From Orientallactaga sibirica (Eukaryota; Chordata; Mammalia; Rodentia; Dipodidae): a DNA stretch of 64,000 nucleotides. The notes below the pieces were generated by a model. That model was not told where the DNA came from. It worked only from the letters and a program-made list of their open reading frames with translations, and ran no database searches. A program made the translations under genes and the position numbers. Location of the stretch: positions 9,758,001-9,822,000 of the forward strand of contig JAEOAD010000030.1 of the NCBI GenBank assembly GCA_036365145.1, given 5' to 3'. The first letter of the stretch is position 1. Every line of letters starts with the position of its first letter. This document shows, one piece after another, positions 1 to 12,005 of this stretch.

Positions 1-1768
1 GAAATTCCCCACATTACATTATAGTTAAAACATTAAACACAGGAAAAAAAGAGAGAGAGAGTACTAAAAGCTGCAAGATAAAAACAGCTTGTCACTTACA
101 AAGGTAAGCCCATTAGAATTACATATAATTTTCAAAGGAAACCCTAAAAGCCAGAAGGGTTTAGAATGGAGTATTTCAAATTTTGAAATACCATGGCTGC
201 CAACCGTTATCTTCATACTAGAAGGAGAAAGAAAAACTATCCATGCTAAAAGCCAGCTTTATGAATACATGAGCACTTAGCCAGCCCTTCAGAAAATACT
301 GGATGGAATATCTCACATTGAAGATAAGAACAAACATAGGAAGGATAAAACAGTAATCAAAACTAGAACAGATATGAAAGTAAGTGAAGATCAAACAACA
401 CCAAAGCCCACAAAGTCTTCAACTTGACATATATTAACCCACACCTCTCAGTTATAACTCTGAACAACAACTCCTTAACCAAAAGATATAAGCTATCAAG
501 GAATGGATTAGAAAGCTGGTTCTATCCATCTGCTGTCTTTCAAGAAACACATCTTACCATTAAAGATAAACACTACTTTAGGATGAAAGGATGGAAAAAG
601 ATATTCCAAGCAAATCAAAATAGGAAACAAGCAGGTGTGGCTATAATAATTTCTGAAAATATATTTTAAACCAAAATTAATAAAAAGAGATAATGAGAGC
701 TACTTTAAACTTATCAAGGGAACAATTCAATAAGAGGATATTACAATCATAAATATATATGCACCAAACACAGGTGCACTAAATTTTATAAAGCAAAATC
801 TACTAGATATTATATCAGAAATAAATTCCAACATAATAATAGTGGGTGGCTATAATGCCCCACTATTGTTAGTAAACACATCATCTAAACAGAAAATAAA
901 TGGAGAAGCACTGGAGCTAAACAACACCATAGATCAAATGGACTTAACAGACATCTGTAGAACATCCCATCCAAATTCTACAGAACACATAGTCTTCTTA
1001 GCAGCTCATGGAGCTTTCTCTAGGTGTATGTAATATTAGGACATAAAGAAAGTCTTCACAAGTTCAGGAAAATTGACATAACTCCCTGTATTATATCTGA
1101 CATAATGCAACAAAAATCAGCTATCACACTATTAAACAATGAATGGGTCATTGAAGAAATCAAAATGGAAATTTAAAAAATCCCTAGAACTGAATAATAA
1201 TGAAAACACCACATACCAAAACTTATTTAACATGATAACAGTCCAAAGTGGAAATTTAGCTCTAAATGTCTACATTATGAAAATAGAGAGATCTCAAATA
1301 AATAACTTAATGATACATCTGAAGGTCTTGGAAAAACAAGAGCAATCAAAACCCCAAGGTCAGGGCAAAAATAAATGAATTAGAAATGAAGAAAACATTT
1401 TAAAAATTGATGAAGAGATGTTCCTTCAAAAAAGTTAACAAGATTGTAAACCCCTGGCCAAATTGACCAAATTTTTTTTTCTTAAAAAGGAAAAGACTCT
1501 AATAGACAAGATTAGAGATTAAAAAGGAGATATTACAAAAGATACCTATGAAATTAGGAGACTTATTGGGATATATTTCAAACACCTCTATCCACAAAAT
1601 TGGAAAATCTGGAAGAAATGGGTGAATTTTTTGATTCATATGATTTGACAAAACTTCCTCTAGAAAAGATAAAGTATCTGAGTAAAGCTATAACATCTAT
1701 GAGATTAAAGGACTAATAAGTGAAAGCATCCAAACTAAAAACTCCAGGCTCAGATTGATTCAACTTTG
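1..1768 (+). mobile_element. LINE-1 copy 1, end of ORF1 and 5' part of ORF2 (decayed)
   Basis: Broken reading frames in one direction match L1 in order. Near 80-290 is the end of ORF1 and the inter-ORF region (GKPIRIT-like at about 105-130). At 424-669 is the ORF2 endonuclease start (QETHLTIKDKHYFRMKGWKK). At about 840-1030 is a later endonuclease part (GGYNAP, then a region ending HIVFLAAHG). From about 1140 to 1750 is the linker before the reverse transcriptase (FDSYDLTKLP near 1630). Stops and frameshifts are frequent, so it is not functional. The element continues after a B1 insertion. Confidence 0.85.
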
Positions 1769-1917
1769 GAATTCCGTGGTGGTGCATGCCTTTAATCCTA
1801 GCCCTTGGGAGGCAGAGGCAGGAGGATTTCCATGAGTTCGAAGCCACCCTGAGAATACATACTGAATTGTGAGACCCTGCCTTAAAAAAACAAACAAAAA
1901 AGAAAAAGGAAGAAAAG
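1769..1917 (+). mobile_element. B1 SINE
   Basis: The Alu-like B1 order is seen: cgtggtggtgcatgcctttaat, then gaggcagaggcaggaggat, then gagaccctgcctt, ending in an A-rich tail (about 1884-1917). It sits inside L1 copy 1, in the same direction. It is the only plus-strand B1 recognised in the window. Confidence 0.85.
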
Positions 1918-2799
1918 AAGTGCTTCTTGAGTTATTTTATATAATTGAAAAGGAAAGAAGGCCTTGACTCCTTCTATGAAATGAGCATTACACAAATAAT
2001 GAAACTGGACAGACACAACAAGAAAAGAGAAATTATAGACCAATGTCTCTGATGAACTCGGGGTGGGGGGGGGAGATGTTTGAGCAGAGCAGAAGTACCC
2101 TGCAGGGATGGAGAAAGTGTTGCCCTGAATGAAATGGATGAGAATCAGCAACTAATCAAATAAGGAAATAATTTGCAAGAGGCAATAAGAAAGTCAAACC
2201 AAGAAAGGAAAATAGATTTCAAATAAAGAGATGGAGATGCTGTAGAAATATGTAGAAATACCATAGGCTTTTGCTAGTAAATCCCAGTGCCAGAATTGAA
2301 TTACTTCCTATACTGAGCTGTTGGTCAGTGAGGCCCTTGAGGCCTCTAAAACAATGTAGGCCATTGCCCGAGCACTTAGTTACCCAACCAGGACTAAATG
2401 ATAAGTCCCTATTGCTGAAGAGACCACAGGCTGCATTTTCAGGACTTTTAGAGAGCATGCTGGAACTGAAATGGTAGCCAGCTCCCTGCTAGCTTGCTCT
2501 CATAGTGCTAGAAAGTGCTATGTGAGCTGCTGGGGCATAAAGGTCACCAACAATGTAAATAAGCAGTGGATCCTGCAAGCTGTAAAATCAACCACTAGAC
2601 AAGATGTGCACACCAGTATAGTAGTGACACAAAGGCTATGGAGGTAACTGCTCTCTGATTAGCTATGAGGCCTACTCAGTTGCAAGGAATTCATACCTAC
2701 TGCTGAGAACCAAGTCAGCATCCATTGGTTTAAAAAGTCATAGATCCTAGAGGGAATTTTCCACTGTTCTTTGGCTACAAGGTGAGGTTATACTTTTCA
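1918..2799 (+). mobile_element. LINE-1 copy 1, reverse transcriptase start joined to 3' UTR
   Basis: From 1918 to about 2055 the sequence resumes L1 ORF2 at the beginning of the reverse transcriptase domain (frame giving KRNYRPMSLMN). It then changes abruptly at a G-rich tract (about 2058-2075) to non-ORF2 sequence. By about 2260 it resembles the rodent L1 3' UTR (taaatcccagtgccag, also found in copy 2 near 12010). About two thirds of ORF2, including the catalytic core of the reverse transcriptase, is missing. Confidence 0.75.
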
Positions 2800-2868
2800 A
2801 AAAGTCTTCTAAAAGCTGCATGATGGCTTAGCAGTTAAGGTGCTTGATTGCAAAGTTAAAGGACCCAT

Positions 2869-3044
2869 TGATTAGTTGCTGATTCTCATCCATTTCATTC
2901 AGGGCAACACTTTCTCCATCCCTGCAGGGTACTTCTGCTCTGCTCAAACATCTCCCCCCCCCCCCCACCCCGAGTTCATCAGAGACATTGGTCTATAATT
3001 TCTCTTTTCTTGTTGTGTCTGTCCAGTTTCATTATTTGTGTAAT
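2869..3044 (-). repeat. Inverted copy of 1987-2158 (176 bp) inside a SINE
   Basis: This segment is the reverse complement of 1987-2158. It reads from tgattagttgctg to attatttgtgtaat and differs mainly in the length of the C/G run (the right arm is 4 bases longer). The centre-to-centre spacing is about 0.9 kb and the loop between arms is 710 bp. The left arm continues an L1 reading frame, so it is probably the source and this arm the copy. It splits the B box of the DIP SINE. Confidence 0.9.
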
Positions 3045-3177
3045 TTCCTCACACCCACATAAGCCAGATGCTCAAGGTAGCACATGCATCTGGAGTTTGT
3101 GTGCAGCAGCCGGAGGCCCTAGTACACCAATTCTCTTTCTCTCTGTCTCTCCCTGCCTCCTTCTCTCTCATATATAT

Positions 3178-3323
3178 GGTTTTTTTGAGGTAGGGTCTCA
3201 CTCTGGCCCAGGCTGACCTGGAATTAACTATGTAGTCTCAGGGTAGCCTCGAACTCATGGCGATCTTCCTACTTCTGCCTCCCGAGTGTTGGGATTAAAG
3301 GTGTGTGCCACCACGCCCGGCTC
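3178..3323 (-). mobile_element. B1 SINE
   Basis: Reverse-complement B1: gaggtagggtctcactctgg, then gctgacctggaattaactatg, ending in gtgccaccacgcccggct. It is inserted in the A-rich tail of the DIP SINE. Confidence 0.9.
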
Positions 3324-3350
3324 AATAAATATTTTTAAAAGTCTTCTAAA

Positions 3351-3935
3351 TATGTATGTTTATCCCCTTTGATCCATACTGCTCTCACTCTTGGCTAGAG
3401 AATCTGCTTTTCACATATGGCAGCTAATCTCATTGAGACCCAAGACCTGTCAGTATGACAAAAAAAGAAATCTGATGCCTAGCATGAGAGGAATCATCTC
3501 TAACACATCTGCCAGGGTCTAGGAAACATTACAGAAGGGATGGCATATTAACTATGAGTACTGCTGTCACTGATAACCTGGGAGCCACCACCAGGAAAAT
3601 GGTAATAGATGCAGAAAAGACTCAAAATGCATTCAAGTAGAAAATCAGAGGCTGCTGACAGCGCAACACTAAGCAAGACTTAATATGCCCTCCAAGGCTA
3701 AGAGAACATTGTGGAAGAAAGAATGTAAGATCCACAGGGTTGGAAGTACTCTGAGACATTGCCCCCCCCCACAGACTGCTTGGTATATTTCAGGACCACA
3801 CAGTGATTAGTCATAACCCCACTGAAGAGGGCCCTCAGTGGAATTGGGGCAGCAGAGAGGGAATATTTGCAATATGATCATATAATAACATTCTCGATTA
3901 AAAATAAAACAAAAACAAATCAACAACACAAAAAG
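3351..3935 (+). mobile_element. LINE-1 copy 1, end of 3' UTR with A-rich tail
   Basis: This continues the L1 3' UTR after the SINE (directly after the second target duplication). It ends in an A-rich stretch from about 3897 (taaaaataaaacaaaaac), read as the poly(A) tail. Confidence 0.65.
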
Positions 3936-3947
3936 AAAATTCCACCC

Positions 3948-4125
3948 GTGGGGAGGTAGAAACAGGTTGATGCATGGGACTTACTGGCCATCCAGTCTGG
4001 TCTGCTTGCTAAGTTCCAAGCCACTGAGAGATTCCATCTCAAAAACAATGGAGGGTTTCCTGAGGAACACCACCTGAGGTTGTTCTATGGCCTTCACACA
4101 CATGCACATATACCCATACACACAT
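3948..4125 (+). mobile_element. B4-type SINE, 3' part
   Basis: It contains the B4-like order gacttactggccatccagtc, gagagattccatctcaaaaa, and a final cacacatgcacatatac dinucleotide-rich end. The 5' half is missing or unrecognisable. Confidence 0.55.
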
Positions 4126-5084
4126 ATAAGAATTGTTAACTTTATTCGGGATTTTTATGCTTATTGGATGGCATACTTTCACATAATTTATCTGATACCT
4201 TGACAGCTATTGTCTGAGGTGAGAATTGTGAATATTTTAGGTGAGGAAACTTAAGTCACCATCTGTAGCCACTTCCTAAGGGGAAAGAGCTGTGATTTGC
4301 ATTCAAGATAAATAATCTCAGATCTATGCAGTATAAGCTTTATTTTCCAAACTGCTATAACTTAGCCTTGCTGGAGATTCTTAGATTCAGCAAACCTGTC
4401 TGTGACTAGTGCCATTTGTAGAATTTTCAAGAATGAGAAGTGTTAAGGTGCTTAGAGCAAGTTTGCTCTTCTGCTTTATATTTGTTTGAAGTATTCATTT
4501 CTTGTATCTTCAATAGTGGGTTTGCCCAATAAAGAGTGAGAGCAGCTACAAAGTAAGAAATAATTATCAATTTATAATGACCAATTATTCTGTTTTAACA
4601 GTTATTTTGGTTTAATCCAGGAAGTGGGTTCCTGACTTTGATTTTTAATTAGAATTGCAGACAATTGCAAATTGAGAACATAGATGCAGTTTTGGTGTTG
4701 AAAGAAAACTGACTTAAAAAAGCATGTTCGTGTTGTAACTTTTAGGGAAAATGTTCCTTTATGAGGACCTCTTAAGTTGGTATTTAATATTTCAAAGGAT
4801 TTGAAGGACTCTGCCTTCTCTAAAGTCACCAAAGATTTCTAAGCGTTGTCATCATTAGACTTGAAAGCAGAAACTGTGGACTATTTTTATACCAATGCTT
4901 CTAATGTTAGCCTTTGAATTAGGATTAGGAACACAAAGGATAGCTTGCAAGGGACAAACTTAGTTCAGTTTTATTTTGTGTTTTCTCCAAACAGTTATCA
5001 TGAAAGATGAACTCTCTAGAATTATTCTTTACTCATTGATAAATTTTTTTAAAGGTAAAAATCTGTGCTATGATGTCTGTCATT
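4126..5084. other. Unique sequence, no feature seen
   Basis: I find no repeat or coding signal. The short open frames (for example 4602-4832) have no support. Confidence 0.5.
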
Positions 5085-5218
5085 TAAAAAAATATAGAAA
5101 GGGATTCATTGGAGGAGGGATTTGGGAAAGGGAAAAGAAGGTGGTGGGAGAGGATTATGATCATGGTATCTTGTTTATAGTTATGAAAGTTGTCAATAAA
5201 AAGTTTAAAAATTAACAA
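5085..5218 (+). mobile_element. LINE-1 3' end fragment
   Basis: It ends with gaaagttgtcaataaaaag, the same 3' terminus (gttgtcaataaa) that closes the other L1s here. It is preceded by the purine-rich ggaggagggatttgggaaag stretch typical of rodent L1 3' UTRs. Confidence 0.6.
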
Positions 5219-5865
5219 AACTAGCTGCAGTAATGATACAAATCAACTTCATGTTCTCACAGCCTGTTTCCATAAAAGATAAAGGGCCATAAAGCTCTTC
5301 AAAATCATGTTATGTGTGGCATTATTTTAATGTCTAAAGGCTAGGAAGTTGCATGGAGTTGAAGTGGTTGTCATAAACTAGTTATAATGACATCAGACAG
5401 CCTCAGGTCACCCATTCTTTGCCATGGGACCTCCCTGGGATGGCTGTCTTTCCATTCTTTCTCACCATTGACTCTTCTCTACTTCATGAAGTTATTCACA
5501 CTCTTTCCAGCTCTCAACAGAACCCTGAAGAAGCCATCAGTGGTTCTGCACTAGCATCACATAGAGAAGCCACAGAACTCCCTCAGTGGAATTCTCAAAT
5601 ACTTGCCATCTTGTATTAGTTCAGAATGTGTCTGGATAATGCTGTATAGTTAATTTATCCCTCCTTCAAAATCTGCAGGAGAGTGTTTCAAGATTTCTTC
5701 AACTATAAACATTTGAAGATGCTGAATCAAGTCTCTTTTATCAAATGCCAATGTATTTAATGGCATTCTCAGAAAATTTTCTTGTTATACTACCAGTCAT
5801 CTATACGTACTGCTTATTACCTACTATAATGTAAATACTATGTAAACAGTATTCATTGTGTTCAT

Positions 5866-6295
5866 GTTTAGTTGCTATAACAAGATCCTTGTAAAAGACA
5901 ACTTAGAGATTTATTTGGGCTTGTGGTTTCAGGGGTTTGAATCCATTCTGGCTGTTTCTGAGTCTGGTGAGGCAGAGCATCATGGTGGGAGGCATGATGG
6001 ACCACAGCTGCCAACCTTGTGACCCTTAGGAAGCAGAGAGGGAGACAGAGAAGGGCCCAAGATAAATTATAGCCTCTGACCCAGTGACCTACTTCCTCCA
6101 AGTAGGCATCTTCTCTAAAAGTTGTCATCACCTCCTAATATTATCATCCAATTATGATTTCAGCAGTGGGCTAGTAACAGATTAGATTAGTAATAGATTA
6201 GAACTATCCTGATGAAATTATCTCTCAATGATTGGATCTACTAGCTAAGGCCAAACCTTTGTGGAAGGGGACACTTCATTTCCATACCATAACAG
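5866..6295. repeat. Medium-length interspersed repeat, copy 1 (URR1-like, class uncertain)
   Basis: It shows the pattern ttgctataacaagatcc, then a gagatttatttgggctt part, a part with tggtgggaggcatgatgg, and a long tail. Related copies lie at 13666, 15235 and 16446. The family resembles the unclassified rodent repeat URR1, but I assign it from memory only. Confidence 0.45.
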
Positions 6296-6420
6296 TTATA
6301 CTCTATTTTAAACGGATAATAATAAGAAAAGGGTCATCATAGAGATTTAATATATTTTTTGTTTTCTTAATATTTTCAATCTATACATGGTTGAATCTAC
6401 AGAGAGGAATAACTGTATTT

Positions 6421-6439
6421 CTCTCTCTCTCTCTCTTTC

Positions 6440-6477
<38 letters not shown>

Positions 6478-6485
6478 TGTGTGTG
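6421..6485. repeat. (CT)n then (TG)n microsatellite
   Basis: A run of CT repeats (about 6421-6438) changes to TG repeats up to about 6485, directly before a B1. Confidence 0.9.
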
Positions 6486-6597
6486 GCAGGGTCTCACTCT
6501 AGCCTAAGCTGACCTGGAATTCAAACTCAAGGTAAACCTCCTACCTCTGCCTCCCAAGTGCTGGGGTTAAAGTCATGGGCAACTACACCTGGCTTTT
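6486..6597 (-). mobile_element. B1 SINE
   Basis: Reverse-complement B1: ggcagggtctcactctagcc to ctgcctcccaagtgctgggg and acacctggct. Several substitutions and a short deletion point to an old copy. Confidence 0.8.
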
Positions 6598-7574
6598 TTT
6601 CTTTTAATGTCAATCAAGATGAGTCAGACATGTATGCCCTGAATTAAAGTGAGATACATCTCAACTATATTATCTATCATTGGTCGTGCTGGGTCCCTTG
6701 CTTTTGTGTGGCAATTTTTACTATTTCTCTGTACCATCTTGTAGAAGAAATCTGTAGTGTGTTTTTTGACAATCTGCAGTGGTTTAGTTGATTGGGTGTG
6801 GATTAGTTAAAGGAAAAGTGGTATAAGAGCCAGATGGAAGATCAAGGGAACTGGAAGGAAGTACACTTGAGAAGAATGGAGAAGCACGAAGCTGAGAACT
6901 ATGGGAAAGTAATGGAATAATACAGTGAAAACAACACAGATCTGGAAGTCAGAGACCCATTTTGTGCTACTCTCTTCTGCCTTGCAAGAGTCACACTGTG
7001 CCTCAGTTTCTTCACCTGTGCAATGTGTGTATAGGAGCAGGTGGATTTAAGTTTTCATTTGTAGTTAGTTGTCAGGCTGTTTGGTTCTATTGTAAAGCAT
7101 ACATGCATAAAACAAGCAATGAACCAACTAATATATAAAACCACCCCAACTATTGAAGTACACAATGAAACAAACTGTGATAGTTGTACACAGCAACTGA
7201 AAGATACTGTTAGGAGCTTAGAGAATGTCATAACTAGATCAGGGACAATGATAAATGTTTTTCATCTTCATTTAATATGCTTGGAAAAAGTATGCTTAGC
7301 TGCTAGAAAAGTAGGAGAGAGGGGACTGCAGTATATACAGTAGAATTAACTTTGGACTTATATCTGATAAGATAAGAGATGGGTTCAGAAAAGACTATGA
7401 AAGAGGTGGCAGAAAGATTTGTTGGTGTTTCTGTTATTGAAAATTGGAATAATCAACAGGTGAAATTTTAACATCTCACCTTGGACAGATAAAGGATATT
7501 GTGGAGAAATAGTTTTGACTATTTGATAGGTTATTTTAAAACACGATTTACTGATTTTTTTCTTGCCTGTGTAT
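6598..7574. other. Unique sequence, no feature seen
   Basis: No clear repeat or gene. The 74-codon frame at 7119-7343 has no recognisable domain. Confidence 0.5.
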
Positions 7575-7857
7575 AGAACTTGTGTATGTATGTGTTTATA
7601 TGTGCATATGCATGCAGGTGTACATGTGTTTCTTTGTGTGTGCATATATGTACATGTGCAGGCCAGAGGTTGAGATACTGTCACCCAGTTTTCTTGAGAC
7701 AGGGTCCCTCAGCCTGGAGCTTTCAAAATGGGCTAGTTTTGCTGGCCAGTGTAAGTCCCGTGATCCACCCATCTCATCCAGTGCTGGAATTACAAATGTG
7801 GTTGGGTTGTTGATGTTACAGATGTGAACAATGGTGTGCACCATGACTACTGACAAC
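7575..7857 (-). mobile_element. B4-type SINE
   Basis: Reverse-complement B4: a TG-rich start (tatgtgcatatgcatgcagg), gtgcaggccagaggttga, then ttgagacagggtccctcagc, gctggccagtgtaagtccc and a degraded end near 7857. Confidence 0.65.
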
Positions 7858-8357
7858 AAATAAGGGCAGAAAAGGCCTCTTCAAAGTATCCCTGCCTTTA
7901 ATGCAACTAAAGCAAATTAGCTTTTCTGAGCTTCAGTCTTGCTAAAATTACCCATAAACTCAGAGAATGTCTAGAAAGAAGTAGAATTTCAACATTGAAA
8001 GAATAAGAAAGTGTAAGGCCCAGTCTAGGAGAACAAGAAGAGACTTGGTCAGTGAATTGAAATGATGCCACCATGGCTTGTTTTAGGTCTTTAAAACATT
8101 GTTAAATTACTCTGTAAAATCAGAATGTCAGTGCATCATCATCTAGGAAAAACCTGGGGAACATATTGAAGTCCGTTTAAAATATTGTTTAGGTAGAAGT
8201 GCACAAAAAGAAAGTGTCCTATGCTTACTTACATTCCTTCCCATCCCACACAAGCCTATTTCATACATGCTGTAAGTTTTGCACAATTTAATTCTCTTTG
8301 TGTTATATGAGCCATCATTTGTGTGGCTTTATAATACTGACATAAAATGAAGAGAAT

Positions 8358-8542
8358 GGTCTGAAAGAATGGCTTAGGAGTTAAGGCACTTGCCTACAAA
8401 GCCAAAGGTTTGAATCCCCAGGATCCACATAAACCAGATGCACAAGGTGGTACGTGTGTCTAGAGTTCGTTTGCAGTGGCTGGAAGCCCTGGTGTGCCCT
8501 TTCTCCACCCCCTACTCTCTCCCTCTTTCTCTCTCAAATAAA
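8358..8542 (+). mobile_element. DIP-type SINE
   Basis: The tRNA-like head (gaatggcttaggagttaagg), B-box-like ggtttgaatcccc, gccaaagg, and the pyrimidine-rich tctctccctctttctctctc before an AATA tail are present. Confidence 0.85.
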
Positions 8543-8558
8543 TAAATAATATTTTTAA

Positions 8559-8824
8559 AATTTATTTTATTTTATTTTTATTTTTAGAGAGAGACATACA
8601 GAGAGAGACAGAAAGAGAGAGAGGGAGACAGATAGAGAATGGGTGTGCCAGCAGTCTCTCAGCTGCTGTGAATGAAATCCAGATGTGTGCACCCCCTTGT
8701 GGGCAAGTGCGGCATTGCGCCCTTGTGTCACTGCATCTGGCTAAATGTGGGACCTGGAGATTGGAACCAGGTTCTTAGGCTTAGGAGGCAGGCGCCTTAA
8801 CTGCTAAGCCATCTCTCCATCCCC
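8559..8824 (-). mobile_element. DIP-type SINE (long subtype) inserted in the tail of the previous one
   Basis: This copy is antisense, with the extra segment gtgggcaagtgcggcattgc that marks a longer subtype. A 16-bp duplication, taaataatatttttaa, flanks it exactly (8543-8558 and 8825-8840), so it jumped into the A/T tail of the neighbouring SINE. Confidence 0.9.
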
Positions 8825-8840
8825 TAAATAATATTTTTAA

Positions 8841-10317
8841 CAAATGAAGAGAATTATTACACATTAAGACAACCATGGGTATTCTTCATTCTAGGAATGG
8901 AACATAATTTGAACCAATAGTTTGAAAAATAACTTTTTTTGACTGGCTTGAACTTAAACCTATCTAGAACTGAATTAATTACATGTAATAAGGGTCCTCC
9001 TAAATTGTCATGCTTCATGATCAATGGGCTCAGTGAGAAGTCAAGATAAGTGATAGCTATTAGCACCTCAAGTCAGATGTTTGCACCATGCACTGGTTTG
9101 AAAAATCACAGCAGAAATGTTTGAACTGAAACAGATTCCAGCCTTTTAAAATTTTATGAGGACTCACAAAATGGGACTTGGGAAAATGAAATTTCTGAGA
9201 TGAAATGCCATTCCCTTGATCCCAGTTAGACCCTTGCCTGTTTTTCAGAATACAGAGTATTCTGTTAGTTGACCCTTGACTCAGAATACATACTGATCTT
9301 TATGGGTTCCTGAGTGTTGGGTTCCCACTTTATAAAGCAATTATAAAAGAGAAAACAGGGGCCTTCCCAGATATAAAACTGTTTCTCATTTCCCAGTAGG
9401 CTAGTTAATCTTGAGATATTGTAAGAGTTCAATGAAACCTAATTCAATTAAATTCTATCACTTCATTTTGTACTATTTCTAGAGTATACCTCTGGCTGCA
9501 TAAAGAGACTCAAAGTGAGTCCTTGGGCAGTGGCAGATACATGGTTCTCCCATATTTAGGTGCAATTTTATAGTGGAACAAATGCACTGCAGTGTTTCAG
9601 CAGCTGTTAGGATTTACTGTGCTTGTGTTGCACTTTATATTGCTTCTCTGACATATTTTGCTTATTTTTAAATGGGCTTCATATTTCATTGAATCTTATA
9701 GATGGAAGAAACCTTGGAGAACTTCTGGTCCAATCCACTCATTTTATATAAATGACATAATAATAACCATTGAGGTTCAGAGAGGGCTTAAGGTCACATA
9801 GTGCTAACATGTGGCAAAGCTGGGGCTAGGACCCCGTCTCCAAAATCTTGCTCCAGTGTTTCTGATACCTTATTTCTGAATAGTTTTTTTTTTAACTGCT
9901 GTCCACACTCTTTGTGGAAAACTTTCTAGAAATTGCATGTTATTGATGGAGCCTTAAAACTTAGAGCATTTTGTCTAGTTGTTAATTTTTCTTTTCACTA
10001 TGCTTCATTTTAACATATATAAAAGTAGAGAGAGTGGGAAAAAATTGAATAGCCAGCAATTTTTATCTGCATTCCTATCTAGTTCCCAGTACCCCAATAA
10101 TTTGGAAATGATCTCAGATATCCTATTGTTTGATCCATAAATATATATCTCTAAAAGGTAAAGATATTTTCAAGTATCCATAATGTTTTTATCTTAGTAA
10201 CCCAAATAAATTAGCACTAATGTCATAATATTGTTCAATACCTTATAGTTTGTTCTTTTTATATATTACAAATATTATATAGTCATTTTATTTAGATATT
10301 TTAAAAATGCTTTGTTT
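8841..10317. other. Unique sequence, no feature seen
   Basis: I see no repeat family or credible coding exon in these roughly 1.5 kb. Confidence 0.5.
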
Positions 10318-10515
10318 TATTTTTGTTTACTTGCAAGCAGAGAGAGCTAGAAGAGAGACAGAGAGAATGGGCATGGCAGGGTCTCCAGCTGCTGCAAATG
10401 AACTCCAGACACATGTGCCAGTTTGTGCCTCTTTTTTACGTGGGACCTGAGGAATAGAATCTGGGTCCTTTGGCTTTGCAGGAAAGCACCTTAGCCACTA
10501 AGCCATCTCTCAGAG
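10318..10515 (-). mobile_element. DIP-type SINE
   Basis: Reverse-complement DIP: gagagagctagaagagagac, aatgggcatggcagggtctc, cagctgctgcaaatgaactc, ending in accttagccactaagccatc. Confidence 0.85.
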
Positions 10516-12005
10516 AAATACTCTATTAAGAATAGTATGTGTCTAGGAATTCATCCATTGCCTCCATATTCTCCTGTTTTGTGGAGTAGAGGTTTTTGAA
10601 ATAAGTCCTAATAATTCTTCCTATTTCACTCATGTCTGTTGTGATCTCTCCTTTTTCATTTCTAATTTTGTTAATTTGAAGCGTTTCTTTTTTCACTTCC
10701 TCAGATTAGTATCAATCTTGTTAATTTTTAAAATTTTTAATTTTATTAATTTTTGAAAGAACCAGCTCTTTGTTTCATCAATTTTCTTAATTGTCCTCTT
10801 AGTTTCCAATTCACTAATGTTTGCTCTGATCTTAATTATTTCTTTCCATCTGGAGCTTTTCGGGTTGGCTTCTTCTTGCTTTTCCAATGCCTTTAGATGG
10901 ATGGTTAGGTTATTGATTTGGGATCTCTCTGTTTTTGTTATGAGGGCATTTAGTGCTATGATTTTTCCCTAAGGACTGCCTTCATTGTGTTCCATAAGTT
11001 TTGGTATGATGTGTTCTCATTGTCATTTAATTCTAGAAACTTTGCAATTTCAGTCTTTATTTCATCCACAACCCATTTATTGTTTAAAAGTGTGTTGTTC
11101 AGTTTCCAGGAGCTAGAGGGATTTCCTGGCGTGCTTTTTGTTGTTAATTTCTAGCATTACAGCATTGTGGTCTGATATCATGCAGTTTTCTTGAAAATAT
11201 GGAGGCAGGCTTTTGGCCCAATATTTGATCTATTTTAGAAAAGGTTCCATGGGCTGCTGAGAAGAATGTGTAATCTGTAGATTTTGGGTGGAATGTTCTG
11301 TATGTGTCTGTTAGGTCTAGTTGCTCTATGGTGATGTGGAGCTCTCTTACTTCCCTATTAATTTTCCATTTGGATGATATATCTATTGCTGATAGTGGAG
11401 TACTGAAGTCCCTGACTATGATGGTGTTGGTGGTTATTTCTGTTTTGTTACCAAGTAGTTTTTGCTTTATGAATTGTGGTGCACCTGTGTTTGGTGCATA
11501 AATATTGATGACTGTGATATCCTCTTGTTGGATTGTTCCCTTGATAAGTAAGAAGTGGCCTTCTTTGTCTTTTTTGGTTACTTTTCGCCTGCTTTTTTCT
11601 TATTTGTGTTTGCTTGGAATGTCATTTTCCACCCTTTCACCCTGAGGAGGTGTCTGTCTTTAGTGGTAAGGTGGGTTTCTTGAAGACAGCAAATTGAGGG
11701 GTCTAGTTTTCTAATCCACCCGGTTAGCTTATGTCTTTTGATGGGTGAATTAAGGCCATTAATATTCAGAGATATAACTGTGAGGTTTGATTTAATACTT
11801 GCCATATTGTGGTGGATTATGTGTTTTTTTTGTCTGTGGGTTTTTTTTGGGGGTTAATGTAGACTGTTCTTGGGAGCACTTGAGATTGGTTATTTGATTC
11901 TTCTGTGTGAAGAATTCCCTGAAGTACTCTCTGTAGGTTTGGCTTTGTGTTCATATACCTGTAAAGATGAGATTTATCGTGGAAAGGTTTTCTTTCACCA
12001 TCTAG
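10516..12005 (-). mobile_element. LINE-1 copy 2, 5' segment in inverted orientation
   Basis: Minus-strand frames match L1 from the end of ORF1 (about 11870-12000, DGERKPFHDKSHLYRYMN) through the ORF2 start and endonuclease (11578-11805, SLNINGLNSPIKRHKLTGW and QETHLTTKDRHLLRVKGWK) to the pre-reverse-transcriptase linker near 10530-10890. It sits head-to-head with a plus-strand 3' UTR from about 12006, the arrangement expected from twin priming. Some stops are present; the endonuclease start is intact for 75 codons. Confidence 0.85.

Larger units (their letters stand above)
2814..3336 (+). mobile_element. DIP-type tRNA-derived SINE, interrupted twice
   Basis: The 5' tRNA-like part (gatggcttagcagttaagg) is at 2814-2868. 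The body resumes at about 3045 (acccacataagccagatg) and runs to about 3177, with an A/T-rich tail at 3324-3336. A perfect 14-bp target-site duplication, aaaagtcttctaaa, flanks it at 2800-2813 and 3337-3350, so the interruptions came later. One interruption is an inverted L1 fragment (2869-3044); the other is a B1 (about 3178-3323). The tRNA B box lies exactly where the first insertion split it. Confidence 0.85.
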
